A stretch of 15,009 nt of DNA from Pseudomonadota bacterium (GCA_021848555.1 JAJZUN010000017.1:1-15009); one strand, 5' to 3'. Shown: positions 1 through 7,693, numbered from the stretch's first letter. Numbers and translations are program-made. The notes: generated from the letters alone by a model not told the origin.

Positions 1-268
1 GCAGCAGCTGCACACCGATCCACAGCAGCAGCACGGCGCCGATCAGCTTCAAGTAGGCCAACTGCAGCAGCGCCACGGCGAACAGGGTCAGCACGATACG
101 CATCGCCACGGCGGCGCCGCTGCCCCAGGCAACCGCGAGCTTCTGCTGCCTCGGCGGCAACGAGCGCGCCGCCAGCGCGATCACCACCGCGTTGTCTCCG
201 GACAACACGATGTTGATCCAGATGATTTTCAGCAACGGGATCCAGAACAGTTGCAGCGAAAAATCCAT
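1..268 (-). CDS. TerC-family integral membrane protein (partial, N-terminal 89 residues)
   Basis: The start codon is the reverse complement of the cat at 266-268, preceded on the minus strand by a strong GAGGAGG ribosome site. The C-terminus lies beyond position 1. The visible part begins MDFSLQLFWIPLLKIIWINI and contains the LSGDNAVVIALAAR motif, with the acidic residue in a membrane helix that marks the TerC/YjbE/YkoY family. Two or three hydrophobic helices are visible (about residues 7-35, 45-68 and 70-89). Family members are inner-membrane proteins linked to metal-ion efflux, such as Mn2+ export, or tellurite resistance. The substrate cannot be told from this fragment. Family is confident, function is not. 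It is transcribed away from the rest of the window's operons and shares only its strand with the LysR gene upstream. Confidence 0.85.
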   Translation of the reverse strand, partial: MDFSLQLFWIPLLKIIWINIVLSGDNAVVIALAARSLPPRQQKLAVAWGSGAAVAMRIVLTLFAVALLQLAYLKLIGAVLLLWIGVQLL

Positions 269-314
269 GATGCGCTAAGCCTCCTCCTCAGGAGCGTGGA
301 TTCTACATCAGGAA

Positions 315-343
315 AACGCAAAGGGGGAGGAAAGGCCCCCGGC
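315..343 (-). terminator. Weak candidate terminator of the LysR gene
   Basis: Read on the minus strand, a GGGGG/CCCCC stem (336-340 with 323-327) encloses an 8-nt loop and is followed by TTTGCGTTTTCC. The stem is short and the T-run is interrupted, so this may be only a partial terminator. It lies between the LysR stop and the TerC-type gene. Nothing else is seen in 269-407. Confidence 0.3.
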
Positions 344-407
344 GCATTCTTCTCGCTCGCGCAAACACGGTGCACGCTCACGCGCATCCCGCCCTCCCCT
401 CATGTAA

Positions 408-1352
408 TCATGCGCGCGACTTGCGCCTCGGCGCGACGCGCCCGACCAATCGTTCGATCAGCGCCGCCCCTTCCTGCAGTAGAAATTCCTTGAACGCAAC
501 GGCGACCGCCGGCAGGCGCTTGTTCTTGCGATGCACGATGTGCCACTTGCGCATGACCGGGAATCCTTCGACGTCGAGCACCGCTAGCCGCCCCGCCTCG
601 AGATCCCGGCCTATGGTATGGGCCGAAAGAAAGCTGATGCCCATGCCGGCGATTACCGCCTGCTTGATGGTTTCGGTGCTCTTGATCTCCATCGCGATGT
701 TGAACTTGACGCGGAATTCCGCCAGCACCTCTTCCATCGCGAGACGCGTGTCCGAGCCGCGCTCGCGCACGATGAACGCCTCATTGGCCAACGCCTGCAG
801 CGAAATATGCCGCTTGCGCGCAAGCGCGTGCCGGGGCGCCGCAATGATTACGTGCGGTTGCGGCGCGAACGCCTCGGCGATCATGTCGGGACTTGCGGGG
901 GGGCGCAGCAGAACGGCGAGATCAGTCGTGTTCTCCACCAACTGGTGCACTATTTCCTCGCGGTTGCTGACGTTGAGCTGCACGGTGACGTTCTCGTAGC
1001 GGCGGCAGAATTCAGCCAGAAGACCGGTAAAAAAATAATCTCCGGCGCTGATCACCGCGATATTGAGCAGTCCGCCGCGTATCCCTTTGAGCGCAGCGAG
1101 CGCCTCCTCGGCTTCCTTGAACTGTTGGATGATGGCGCGACTGTAGTGCAGCATCTGCTGCCCGGCGGGGGTCAGGTAGATCCTCTTTCCGAGCTGCTCG
1201 AACAACGCCAGCCCCGCGTGCTGTTCGAGCTGTTTGACATGGATGGAAACGCCCGGCTGACTCAGACGCAGCTCTTCCGCGGCGCGCGAATAGTTCAAAT
1301 GCCGCGCAACCGCTTCGAATACCACCATCTGGCGAAACGTAGCGTTCTTCAT
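408..1352 (-). CDS. LysR-family transcriptional regulator, CbbR-like
   Basis: This 314-residue protein has an N-terminal winged helix-turn-helix (about residues 6-65, core SRAAEELRLSQPGVSIHVKQ) and a LysR substrate-binding domain (about 90-300). Its start MKNATFRQ and its C-terminal part (ISFLSAHTIG, LDVEGFPVMRKWHIVHR) are typical of the CbbR branch, whose known members sense metabolites and control Calvin-cycle genes. I chose the ATG at 1350-1352 because AAGGGTGAG precedes it by a suitable distance; an in-frame ATG at 1368-1370 adds six residues but has no ribosome site. The gene diverges from the oxidoreductase operon across about 165 bp, the usual layout for a LysR protein controlling its neighbour. 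No cbb genes are in view, so regulation of the oxidoreductase operon is inferred from position. It could instead act on distant targets. Confidence 0.9.
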   Translation of the reverse strand: MKNATFRQMVVFEAVARHLNYSRAAEELRLSQPGVSIHVKQLEQHAGLALFEQLGKRIYLTPAGQQMLHYSRAIIQQFKEAEEALAALKGIRGGLLNIAVISAGDYFFTGLLAEFCRRYENVTVQLNVSNREEIVHQLVENTTDLAVLLRPPASPDMIAEAFAPQPHVIIAAPRHALARKRHISLQALANEAFIVRERGSDTRLAMEEVLAEFRVKFNIAMEIKSTETIKQAVIAGMGISFLSAHTIGRDLEAGRLAVLDVEGFPVMRKWHIVHRKNKRLPAVAVAFKEFLLQEGAALIERLVGRVAPRRKSRA

Positions 1353-1384
1353 TCGGCTCACCCTTGGCATCTATAAGTGTAACG

Positions 1385-1399
1385 CTATTATAACGATAG
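1385..1399. promoter_or_regulatory. Candidate LysR-type operator (CTAT-N7-ATAG dyad)
   Basis: CTAT at 1385-1388 and ATAG at 1396-1399 form an inverted repeat that fits the T-N11-A pattern of LysR-type binding sites (T1386 and A1398). It sits about 35 bp upstream of the LysR start and about 80 bp upstream of the inferred operon start. That position could serve both autoregulation and activation of the divergent operon. The region is AT-rich, so short dyads can arise by chance. Confidence 0.4.
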
Positions 1400-1409
1400 T
1401 CACCTATAA

Positions 1410-1425
1410 CTCTAATGCTCTAATG
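1410..1425. repeat. Tandem 8-bp direct repeat (CTCTAATG twice)
   Basis: CTCTAATG occurs at 1410-1417 and again, directly abutting, at 1418-1425, immediately upstream of the FNR-type box. It may be a second, direct-repeat regulator contact lying between the LysR-type dyad and the FNR site, or a small replication duplication. Confidence 0.6.
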
Positions 1426-1426
1426 G

Positions 1427-1440
1427 TTGATCTAGATCAA
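1427..1440 (+). promoter_or_regulatory. FNR/ANR-type binding site, perfect palindrome
   Basis: TTGATCTAGATCAA is a perfect 14-bp palindrome and an exact match to the FNR/ANR consensus TTGAT-N4-ATCAA; the flanks (ATGG and ACCAT) nearly extend the symmetry. Its centre, 1433.5, lies 40.5-41.5 bp upstream of the start predicted from the -10 element, which is the class II activator position. It implies activation of the operon when oxygen is low. No FNR gene is in the window. Confidence 0.85.
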
Positions 1441-1461
1441 ACCATCGCTTGACGCGCGGCT

Positions 1462-1474
1462 TATAAATTTGTCT
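1462..1474 (+). promoter_or_regulatory. -10 element and inferred transcription start of the oxidoreductase operon
   Basis: TATAAA at 1462-1467, within TTATAAATTT, is a good -10 box. It places transcription start near 1474-1475, and no recognisable -35 box is present. This is expected for a class II FNR-dependent promoter, where the activator overlaps the -35 region. The resulting leader is about 45 nt and ends in the ribosome site AAAGGAGG at 1506-1513, 5 nt before the first start codon. Confidence 0.7.
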
Positions 1475-1518
1475 GAGGGTGGGCCGCGGAGAATATCCAA
1501 GCAACAAAGGAGGATCGT

Positions 1519-2130
1519 ATGGCAAGCAAGGTGCATCAGATTACGGTATGGGCGCGGGGAGTGGTGCAGGACAAGGAAGGACGCGACATCGCCAACGGCC
1601 TCGCCAGCGCGGCGGGAAAAGACGGCAAGTTCACCCAGGCCTTCGACAACTACGTGGACCTCCCCGACCGGGTGAACGTACCCCTGAGGAAGTACGCGCG
1701 CATCAGCGATGAGGAAATCGAGGAGCGCTACGAATACGAGAACGAGAGGCCCGAGGTCGTGATCGTGGCGGACGCGACCATCGTTAAAGGCATCAACGTC
1801 CTTCGCGGCATGGAGAAAGGCGGGACACTGGTGGTCGCCACCGATCGCAAGCCGGACGACATCCTGAAGTTCATCCCCAACAAGGACCTGCTCTCCTCCA
1901 TCGTCTGCGTCGACGCCAAGGCGATATGCGGAGACCAGACCGTGGACTTTTCCGGCAGCGAGGGCGGCATCGATGCGGTCGGCCTCGGGCAGGGGATTTC
2001 GGCGCCGATTCTGGGCGCGCTGGCCCGCGGCACGAACCTGGTGACACTGGACAATCTCGCAGCAGTGGTGAAGAACACCGAAGCGCTTCGCAAGGGCCAC
2101 GAACAGGCCGTTGTGAAGAACCTCAACTAG
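1519..2130 (+). CDS. 2-oxoacid:ferredoxin oxidoreductase, gamma subunit
   Basis: This 203-residue protein is the gamma (domain III-type) subunit of a thiamine-pyrophosphate 2-oxoacid oxidoreductase. In pyruvate enzymes this domain helps assemble the heteromer. The fold shows in the pattern of beta strands and small-residue turns, e.g. EVVIVADATIVKGINVLRGM (about 80-99) and the Gly-rich GLGQGISAPILGALAR near 155-170. Its N-terminal loop reads VWARGVVQDKEGRD instead of the canonical GxGGQG, so it is a divergent gamma subunit. The start is preceded by AAAGGAGG at 5 nt. It is first in the operon under the FNR-type promoter, followed after 25 nt by delta. The order gamma-delta-alpha-beta matches oxalate oxidoreductase (where gamma and delta are fused) and, apart from an extra NADH subunit, phenylglyoxylate oxidoreductase. 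Confidence 0.85.
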   Translation: MASKVHQITVWARGVVQDKEGRDIANGLASAAGKDGKFTQAFDNYVDLPDRVNVPLRKYARISDEEIEERYEYENERPEVVIVADATIVKGINVLRGMEKGGTLVVATDRKPDDILKFIPNKDLLSSIVCVDAKAICGDQTVDFSGSEGGIDAVGLGQGISAPILGALARGTNLVTLDNLAAVVKNTEALRKGHEQAVVKNLN

Positions 2131-2155
2131 ATTCAAGCTCAACGGAGAACAGGCG

Positions 2156-2482
2156 ATGTTCAATATTCCCAAGGAGAAGGAAGTTCCACTCGGATGCGTC
2201 ACCCCTGCGCCGGTGAGCGAGCAGCCGATGATGATTACCGGCAACTGGCGCGAATTCCGGCCGGTGATTGAGCACGAGAAGTGCGACCTTTGCCTGAACT
2301 GCGTGGTGTTCTGCCCGGACGCCTGCTGGCAGTTGGACGAGGACGAGGAAGCGGTGGTCTGGAACGCGAAGTACTGCAAGGGCTGCTCGATCTGCGTCAA
2401 CGAGTGCACCACGGGCGCATTGAGCCGGGCTTACGAACTGGATTTCGAGGACGGCGTGGTTCGACTCGAAAAACCGTTCTGA
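2156..2482 (+). CDS. 2-oxoacid:ferredoxin oxidoreductase, delta (2x[4Fe-4S] ferredoxin) subunit
   Basis: A 108-residue protein with two ferredoxin motifs: CDLCLNCVVFCP (Cys43, 46, 49, 53) and CKGCSICVNEC (Cys74, 77, 80, 84). These bind the two [4Fe-4S] clusters that carry electrons from the thiamine centre to soluble ferredoxin. The second motif ends in CT rather than CP, an ordinary variant. An N-terminal stretch of about 40 residues before the first motif is typical of delta subunits that wrap onto the alpha/beta core. GGAGA lies 7 nt upstream of the ATG. Gamma plus delta total 311 residues, close to the fused gamma-delta chain of oxalate oxidoreductase as I remember it. The protein is cytoplasmic and probably co-translated with alpha, which starts 10 nt downstream. 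Confidence 0.93.
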   Translation: MFNIPKEKEVPLGCVTPAPVSEQPMMITGNWREFRPVIEHEKCDLCLNCVVFCPDACWQLDEDEEAVVWNAKYCKGCSICVNECTTGALSRAYELDFEDGVVRLEKPF

Positions 2483-2492
2483 GGAGATGACC

Positions 2493-3686
2493 ATGGCAAA
2501 AGAGATGATGTTGAGCGGTTGCGCCTCGTCGGCGCAAGCGGCGAAGATGGCCAAGGTGGAAGTGATCTCCTCCTATCCGATTCGCCCCTATACGGCGATC
2601 ATGATGGAGCTGGCGAAGATGGTCGCCAACGGCGAACTGGACGCCGAGTTCGTCCACGGCGAGGGCGAACACGGGCAGCTTGCGATCGTGCTCGGCGCCG
2701 CGGCGGCAGGAGCCCGTGCGCTGACCGGAAGCTCCGGCGTGGGCGTGACCTACGCGTTCGAGAACTATTCCCCAATCGCCGGCGGGCGCATTCCGCTGCA
2801 GATGATGATCGCCGACCGCGCGCTCGACCCCCCGGGCGACTTCGGCTCGGAGCACACCGACGCGATGTCCTGCCGCGATCAAGGCTGGCTCATGGGCTGG
2901 GCCGAGGATCCGCAGGAAGCGTTCGACAACTGCCTGATCAACTACCGCATCGGCGAGGACCACCGCGTGCTCCTGCCCCAGTTCGTGTGCCAGGACGGGT
3001 ATTTCGTGTCGCACATGCCGGGGAAGGTGATGCTCCCGGACCAGAGCCAGGTGGACGAGTTCCTCCCGCCTTACTCGCTGCCGCATCCGCTGGATCCGAA
3101 ACATCCGGTCTCCCACGGACCGCAGATCCGCCCCGACCAGGGGACCGTCATGGACATGCAGCGGGCGCAGGCGATGCTCGACGCGCCGGCGGTGATCAAG
3201 GAAGTCATCGACGATTACAACCGGATCTTCGGGCGCAACATCTCTCCCTTCGTCGAAGAGTTCATGACCGACGACGCCGAAATCGTGTTTTTCATCATGG
3301 GCGCGCACGCCATGACGGCCCGGCACGCGGTCAGGCACCTGCGCAGCAAGGGCGTGAAAATCGGACTGGTCAAACTGCGCTTCGTGCGGCCGTGGCCGAC
3401 GCAGGAAGTGGCCGCGGTCCTGTCCAAGTTCAAGGCCGTCGGCGTGGTCGAGACCAGCACCTCCTACGGCGGGGCGATGAAAGGCGGGAATCTGCTGCAT
3501 GAAGTGCGCGCCTCGCTGTACGAAGTGCCGCAGCGGCCGCTGACCACTTCCTTCATGGCCGGCTTGGGCGGCGAGATGGTGCCGCTGAAAGAGTTCTATT
3601 ACATGGCCGACATCCTGTCCCAGGCGATCAGGGACGGGAAGACCAAGAAGACGGTGTACTGGGTCGGCTTCGAAGCCGAGGATTAG
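2493..3686 (+). CDS. 2-oxoacid:ferredoxin oxidoreductase, alpha subunit, oxalate-oxidoreductase-like
   Basis: The 397-residue protein holds the pyrimidine-binding transketolase domain (about 1-240) and the transketolase C-terminal domain (about 260-390). I chose the ATG at 2493 because GAGGAG at 2481-2486 is 6 nt away; the in-frame ATG at 2487 abuts that site. The active-site segment is SSYPIRPYT (Tyr28-Arg31), where pyruvate enzymes have YPITPS, and a second segment is DRALDPPGDFGSEHTD (Arg109, Asp112, Phe117). These residues match, in number and type, those I remember from the Moorella oxalate oxidoreductase structure, where two arginines hold the second carboxylate. The length is also close to that alpha subunit. 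Phenylglyoxylate oxidoreductase alpha is the main alternative. The fold and enzyme class are certain; the substrate is inferred. Confidence 0.9.
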   Translation: MAKEMMLSGCASSAQAAKMAKVEVISSYPIRPYTAIMMELAKMVANGELDAEFVHGEGEHGQLAIVLGAAAAGARALTGSSGVGVTYAFENYSPIAGGRIPLQMMIADRALDPPGDFGSEHTDAMSCRDQGWLMGWAEDPQEAFDNCLINYRIGEDHRVLLPQFVCQDGYFVSHMPGKVMLPDQSQVDEFLPPYSLPHPLDPKHPVSHGPQIRPDQGTVMDMQRAQAMLDAPAVIKEVIDDYNRIFGRNISPFVEEFMTDDAEIVFFIMGAHAMTARHAVRHLRSKGVKIGLVKLRFVRPWPTQEVAAVLSKFKAVGVVETSTSYGGAMKGGNLLHEVRASLYEVPQRPLTTSFMAGLGGEMVPLKEFYYMADILSQAIRDGKTKKTVYWVGFEAED

Positions 3687-3694
3687 AGCGCCGG

Positions 3695-3730
3695 CGCCCG
3701 AGACGCAGTCCTAAGCCAGCGTTTCGGGCG
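3695..3730 (+). other. Intercistronic hairpin between alpha and beta subunit genes
   Basis: An 11-bp stem (3695-3705 CGCCCGAGACG with 3720-3730 CGTTTCGGGCG, one G-U pair) closes a 14-nt loop in the 90-nt gap between alpha and beta. No T-run follows, so it is unlikely to be a simple terminator. It may protect or process the mRNA, or adjust beta relative to alpha. A GCGCCGGCGC palindrome at 3688-3697 overlaps its 5' arm. Confidence 0.6.
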
Positions 3731-3758
3731 TAGTGCAAAGGAATAATGTGAAGCGTGA

Positions 3759-4751
<993 letters not shown>

Positions 4752-4804
4752 CCATCAGCGAGGGACAGTGCGGTACGCATTCCCGGACGGTCGAGTCGAG
4801 TGAT

Positions 4805-4821
4805 TGCGGCGTATCGCCGCA
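4805..4821 (+). other. Small hairpin in the spacer after the beta subunit gene
   Basis: TGCGGCG (4805-4811) and CGCCGCA (4815-4821) are perfect complements around a TAT loop. The 166-nt spacer (4752-4917) holds no other convincing feature. No T-run follows, so this could be an mRNA-stability element or a weak attenuator between the oxidoreductase genes and the downstream apbE-rnf block. Confidence 0.5.
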
Positions 4822-4917
4822 TCAACCGGCTCGCCCGGCCGGCATTGACCAGCGGAATGGGAGCATGGCCACAAGAAAGCCAAAAGGCGGCCGGACTGCT
4901 TGCTGCGGGGGTACGCC

Positions 4918-5187
4918 ATGAACCAAGCCGTATCCTTACCGTATGCCGGCGGGCTTTTTGAGCTCCGATTCGAATCGATCGGAGGCTTGGGCGCCAACGC
5001 CGCCGGGCAGGTGCTCGCGAGCGCCGCGGTGCTGGGGACGGGACTGAACGGTGCGCATTTTTCCTCCTACGGGTCGGAAAAGAAGGGCTCGCTAGTACGC
5101 TCCTTCGCCCGGCTGGGACCGGTGGACCGACCGATTCGGACCAGCGTGCCAAACAGGATGAATCCGGGCACTGGAGTAAGACTCTAG
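4918..5187 (+). pseudogene. Truncated second gamma-type subunit of a 2-oxoacid oxidoreductase
   Basis: The reading frame encodes 89 residues from an ATG with GGGGG 6 nt upstream. Residues 14-76 match the start of a canonical gamma domain: FELRFESIGGLGANAAG, then HFSSYGSEKKGSLVRS, ending RPIRTS. A full gamma domain is about 180-200 residues. After Ser76 (codon ending at 5145) the sequence loses all resemblance, runs on for 13 residues and stops. I read the two other frames downstream and saw no continuation, so a simple frameshift does not explain it; a deletion or recombination joint near 5146 does. The retained Gly-rich motif is more canonical than in the intact gamma gene at the operon start, so this is not a recent duplicate of that gene. 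It could still be a translated half-domain, but a remnant is more likely. Confidence 0.75.
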
Positions 5188-5313
5188 CACTGCCCCCTAA
5201 ACCCAAACGCTGGTCGATCGCGGTTCTCTTGGCGACATCCTCTGGTGCCTCCTGGTATGTAACGTTGTGACTCTTCCATCAGGCTGAATGACTAATTCGC
5301 AAAGGTTTTCATC
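5188..5313 (+). other. Spacer between the gamma remnant and apbE
   Basis: This 126-bp stretch has no open gene and no convincing promoter. One frame across the joint reads PKPKRWSIAVLLATSSGAS before a stop, which resembles the hydrophobic N-terminus of an exported protein but has no good start codon. It may be debris from the same rearrangement that cut the gamma gene. AAAGG at 5301-5305 serves as the apbE ribosome site. Confidence 0.4.
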
Positions 5314-6312
5314 ATGCCACTTGCTCTGTCCCGCCGTCGCTTTATCACTTTCGCTGCCGCTGCCGCTGGTTTGCCGCTTTTGTTCATGGCCGGCCGCACT
5401 CAAGCCGGTCTGGTACGCTGGCGCGGCACTGCGCTAGGCGCTCCGGCGGAGATTCAGCTCTACCATCGCGACGAAACCGTTGCGCAGCAAGCGATTAGCG
5501 CCGCATTGGCGGAGTTGAGGCGCCTGGAAAGAGTGTTCAGCCTGTTCCGTGCCGATAGTGCCATTTCGCAGCTCAACCGCGAGGGGAGGCTGGATGAGGC
5601 GCCCGCTGACCTGGTTGTCATGCTGGAGCGAGCCCTGAACTTGGCGAAGTTGAGCGATGGCGTCTACGATCCAACGGTACAACCGCTGTGGAATCTGTAT
5701 TCCAAGCACTTCGCGGCGGCTGCCCCGGATCCAGCCGGTCCCCCGGCAAGCGCGCGCGCTGCCGCTTTGGCGCTGGTCGACTGGCGCCAGGTCGAAGTGG
5801 ATCGCAGCACGCTGCGCATCGCTTTTGCCCGCCCGGGCATGAGCCTGACCCTGAACAGCGGCGCACAAGGCTACATTACTGACAGAGTGACCGATGTGCT
5901 GCGCGCACACGGCTTTGAGCGCATGCTGGTCGACATGGGCGAGCCCCGCGCCTTATCGGCCAAGCCTGACGGTACGGCTTGGCGCATTGGCATCGCCAAC
6001 CCCGCGGACCGGCAAGAGACTGTGGCCAGTTTCGACGTGGTCGACAAATGCATCGCCACTTCCGGCGGCTACGGGACCATCCTCGATGCGGCCGGGTCCT
6101 TTACCCATATCTTCAACACGCGCGATGGCAGCACGGCACCGGCAATGTCCAGCGTTTCCGTTATCGCGAAGACCGGCATCGCTGCCGATGGCCTGGCCAC
6201 TGCGATGTTGATGGTGCCGACGCGCAGGCGTGAGGCTGTTCTTCGGGCAGGCGGCGGCGAGAAGGCCATTTTCGTCACGCCTCAGGGCGTAGCCGCAACC
6301 GTCAACGCTTGA
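5314..6312 (+). CDS. apbE: ApbE-type FAD:protein FMN transferase
   Basis: ApbE attaches FMN through a phosphodiester bond to a Thr in Rnf and Nqr subunits, acting at the periplasmic face. The 332-residue protein opens with a twin-arginine-type signal (SRRRFITFAAAAAGLPLLF, residues 6-24). Family motifs are in order: GVYDPTVQPLWNLY (about 115-128), SGAQGYITDRV (about 187-197), VDMGEPRA (about 210-217), CIATSGGYGT (about 247-256), FTHIFN, and GIAADGLATA (about 289-298), whose Asp binds Mg2+. The sequence has AQGY where many homologues have AKGY, a common change in Nos/Rnf-linked ApbE. rnfC follows after 16 nt, so it is very probably the dedicated maturase for RnfD and RnfG. Its weak ribosome site, AAAGG at 8 nt, suggests lower output than the Rnf subunits. 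Confidence 0.95.
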   Translation: MPLALSRRRFITFAAAAAGLPLLFMAGRTQAGLVRWRGTALGAPAEIQLYHRDETVAQQAISAALAELRRLERVFSLFRADSAISQLNREGRLDEAPADLVVMLERALNLAKLSDGVYDPTVQPLWNLYSKHFAAAAPDPAGPPASARAAALALVDWRQVEVDRSTLRIAFARPGMSLTLNSGAQGYITDRVTDVLRAHGFERMLVDMGEPRALSAKPDGTAWRIGIANPADRQETVASFDVVDKCIATSGGYGTILDAAGSFTHIFNTRDGSTAPAMSSVSVIAKTGIAADGLATAMLMVPTRRREAVLRAGGGEKAIFVTPQGVAATVNA

Positions 6313-6328
6313 GCGAGTGCCACTCAGC

Positions 6329-7693
6329 ATGAACCTGTTCTTCTGGCGCCAATCAGCGCTGCCCACCTTCTCGCGCGGCGGCATCCATCCCGACGAGCAC
6401 AAGGAGCTGACCGAGAACCTGCCGATCGAGGACTTCATTCCGGCTAGTGTTTCCCTGCCCGTCAGCCAGAGCCTGGGAGCTTCGGCCGAGCCCGTGGTGG
6501 CCAATGCTGCCAAGGTGAAGCGTGGCGATGTCATCGCGACCGTGCCCGGCGGTGTTTCGCTGCATGCGCCGGTCAGCGGCATCGTCAAGAGCGTGCAGAG
6601 CGGTCCGCACGCTTCCCTGGTGTACGACACCGTGATCACCATTCAGGCAAAGCCGGCCGAAGACGACCCGCAGTTTCCCGAGCAGCCTGGCTGGCAAGCG
6701 CTGCCGGTGGCGCAGATGCTCGAGCGGATTCGCGACGCCGGGGTGGTCGGGCTCGGCGGCGCCGCCTTTCCGACCTATCGCAAGCTGACTTTGCCGAAAG
6801 ACGCCAAGGTCGATACGCTGGTCATCAACGGTTCGGAATGCGAGCCCTATCTGACCTGCGACTACCGCCTGATGCTGGAAGAGAGCGAGAAAGTCGTGCT
6901 CGGTTCATGGCTGATCGCCAGGATAGTCGGCGTCAGGAACTGTGTTATCGGCGTGGAGGACAACAAGCTGCCGGCGGCCGAGAAGATGCGCGAGACCATC
7001 GCTCGGCTCGGACTGGAAAAGATGGACCCGCCGGTCAAGATGGTGGTGGCGGTCACGCAGACGCGCTACCCGCAGGGTTCGGAAAAGCAGCTCGTGCAAT
7101 CGTTGACGGGTCGCCTGGTGCCCAAGGGCGGTTTGCCCATCGCAGTCGGCGTTGTGGTGCAGAACGTTGCCACGGCCATCGCCTGCCTGGATGCGATTCG
7201 CAACGGGAAGCCGGTGATGGAACGCGTGCTGACGGTTTCAGGCCGCGGCGTCAAGACGCCAAAGAACCTCAGGGTGCCGATTGGCACCTCGGCCAAGGAC
7301 ATCCTTGAGCATTGCGGCGGGTATGAGGGCGAGGTCGTGAAGATTCTCCTCGGCGGCCCCATGATGGGGCGCACCATTGCCGACCTCGGTGTCGCCGTGA
7401 CCAAGGGTGCCAGCGGGTTGCTGTTCCTGACCGCGGCCGAAACCAGCATTACACATTACCAGGCATGCATTTCCTGCGGCGAATGCATCGATGCCTGTCC
7501 GATGGGTCTTGAACCGAATCGCGTATCGCAGTACGTGGAGGTCGGGCGTCCGCTGGAGACCGAGCAATTCGGCATCAAGGAATGCTTTGAATGCGGCTGC
7601 TGTTCATACAGTTGTCCGTCGCACCGGCCGCTGGTCCAGTTCATGCAGGTCGCGAAAGCCGCCTACCGTCGCCACGAGAGGAAAGCCAAGTGA
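6329..7693 (+). CDS. rnfC: RnfC, NADH-interacting subunit of the Rnf complex
   Basis: RnfC is the peripheral subunit that exchanges electrons with NAD+/NADH. The 454-residue protein starts MNLFFWRQSALPTFSRGGIH, followed by the barrel-sandwich domain (about 35-110, with VPGGVSLHAPVSGIV). The FMN/NADH-binding core has GLGGAAFPTYRKL and GSECEPYLTCDYR (about 135-175), then a SLBB-like region. Two [4Fe-4S] motifs lie near the C-terminus: CISCGECIDAC (Cys380-390) and CFECGCCSYSC (Cys419-429). I chose the ATG at 6329; a GTG at 6317 would add four residues, and neither has a strong ribosome site. It lacks the long Ala/Lys-rich tail of the Escherichia protein and resembles compact RnfC. It overlaps rnfD by 4 nt, indicating translational coupling. 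Confidence 0.96.
   Translation: MNLFFWRQSALPTFSRGGIHPDEHKELTENLPIEDFIPASVSLPVSQSLGASAEPVVANAAKVKRGDVIATVPGGVSLHAPVSGIVKSVQSGPHASLVYDTVITIQAKPAEDDPQFPEQPGWQALPVAQMLERIRDAGVVGLGGAAFPTYRKLTLPKDAKVDTLVINGSECEPYLTCDYRLMLEESEKVVLGSWLIARIVGVRNCVIGVEDNKLPAAEKMRETIARLGLEKMDPPVKMVVAVTQTRYPQGSEKQLVQSLTGRLVPKGGLPIAVGVVVQNVATAIACLDAIRNGKPVMERVLTVSGRGVKTPKNLRVPIGTSAKDILEHCGGYEGEVVKILLGGPMMGRTIADLGVAVTKGASGLLFLTAAETSITHYQACISCGECIDACPMGLEPNRVSQYVEVGRPLETEQFGIKECFECGCCSYSCPSHRPLVQFMQVAKAAYRRHERKAK

Noticed and set aside
1432..2412. Long minus-strand open frame of 326 codons over the gamma and delta genes
   Set aside because: It covers the promoter and two clear oxidoreductase genes, has no ribosome site and its sequence resembles no family. 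It is a GC-driven shadow.
2397..3500. Minus-strand open frame of 367 codons opposite the alpha subunit gene
   Set aside because: Arg/His-rich, compositionally odd and fully antisense to a conserved gene.
5146..5313. A frameshift explaining the truncated gamma gene
   Set aside because: Neither other frame resumes gamma-like sequence, so a sequencing or single-base frameshift does not account for the truncation.
7591..7689. Upstream extension of rnfD
   Set aside because: It is rnfC read in another frame; the GTG at 7690 has a ribosome site and the usual 4-nt coupling.
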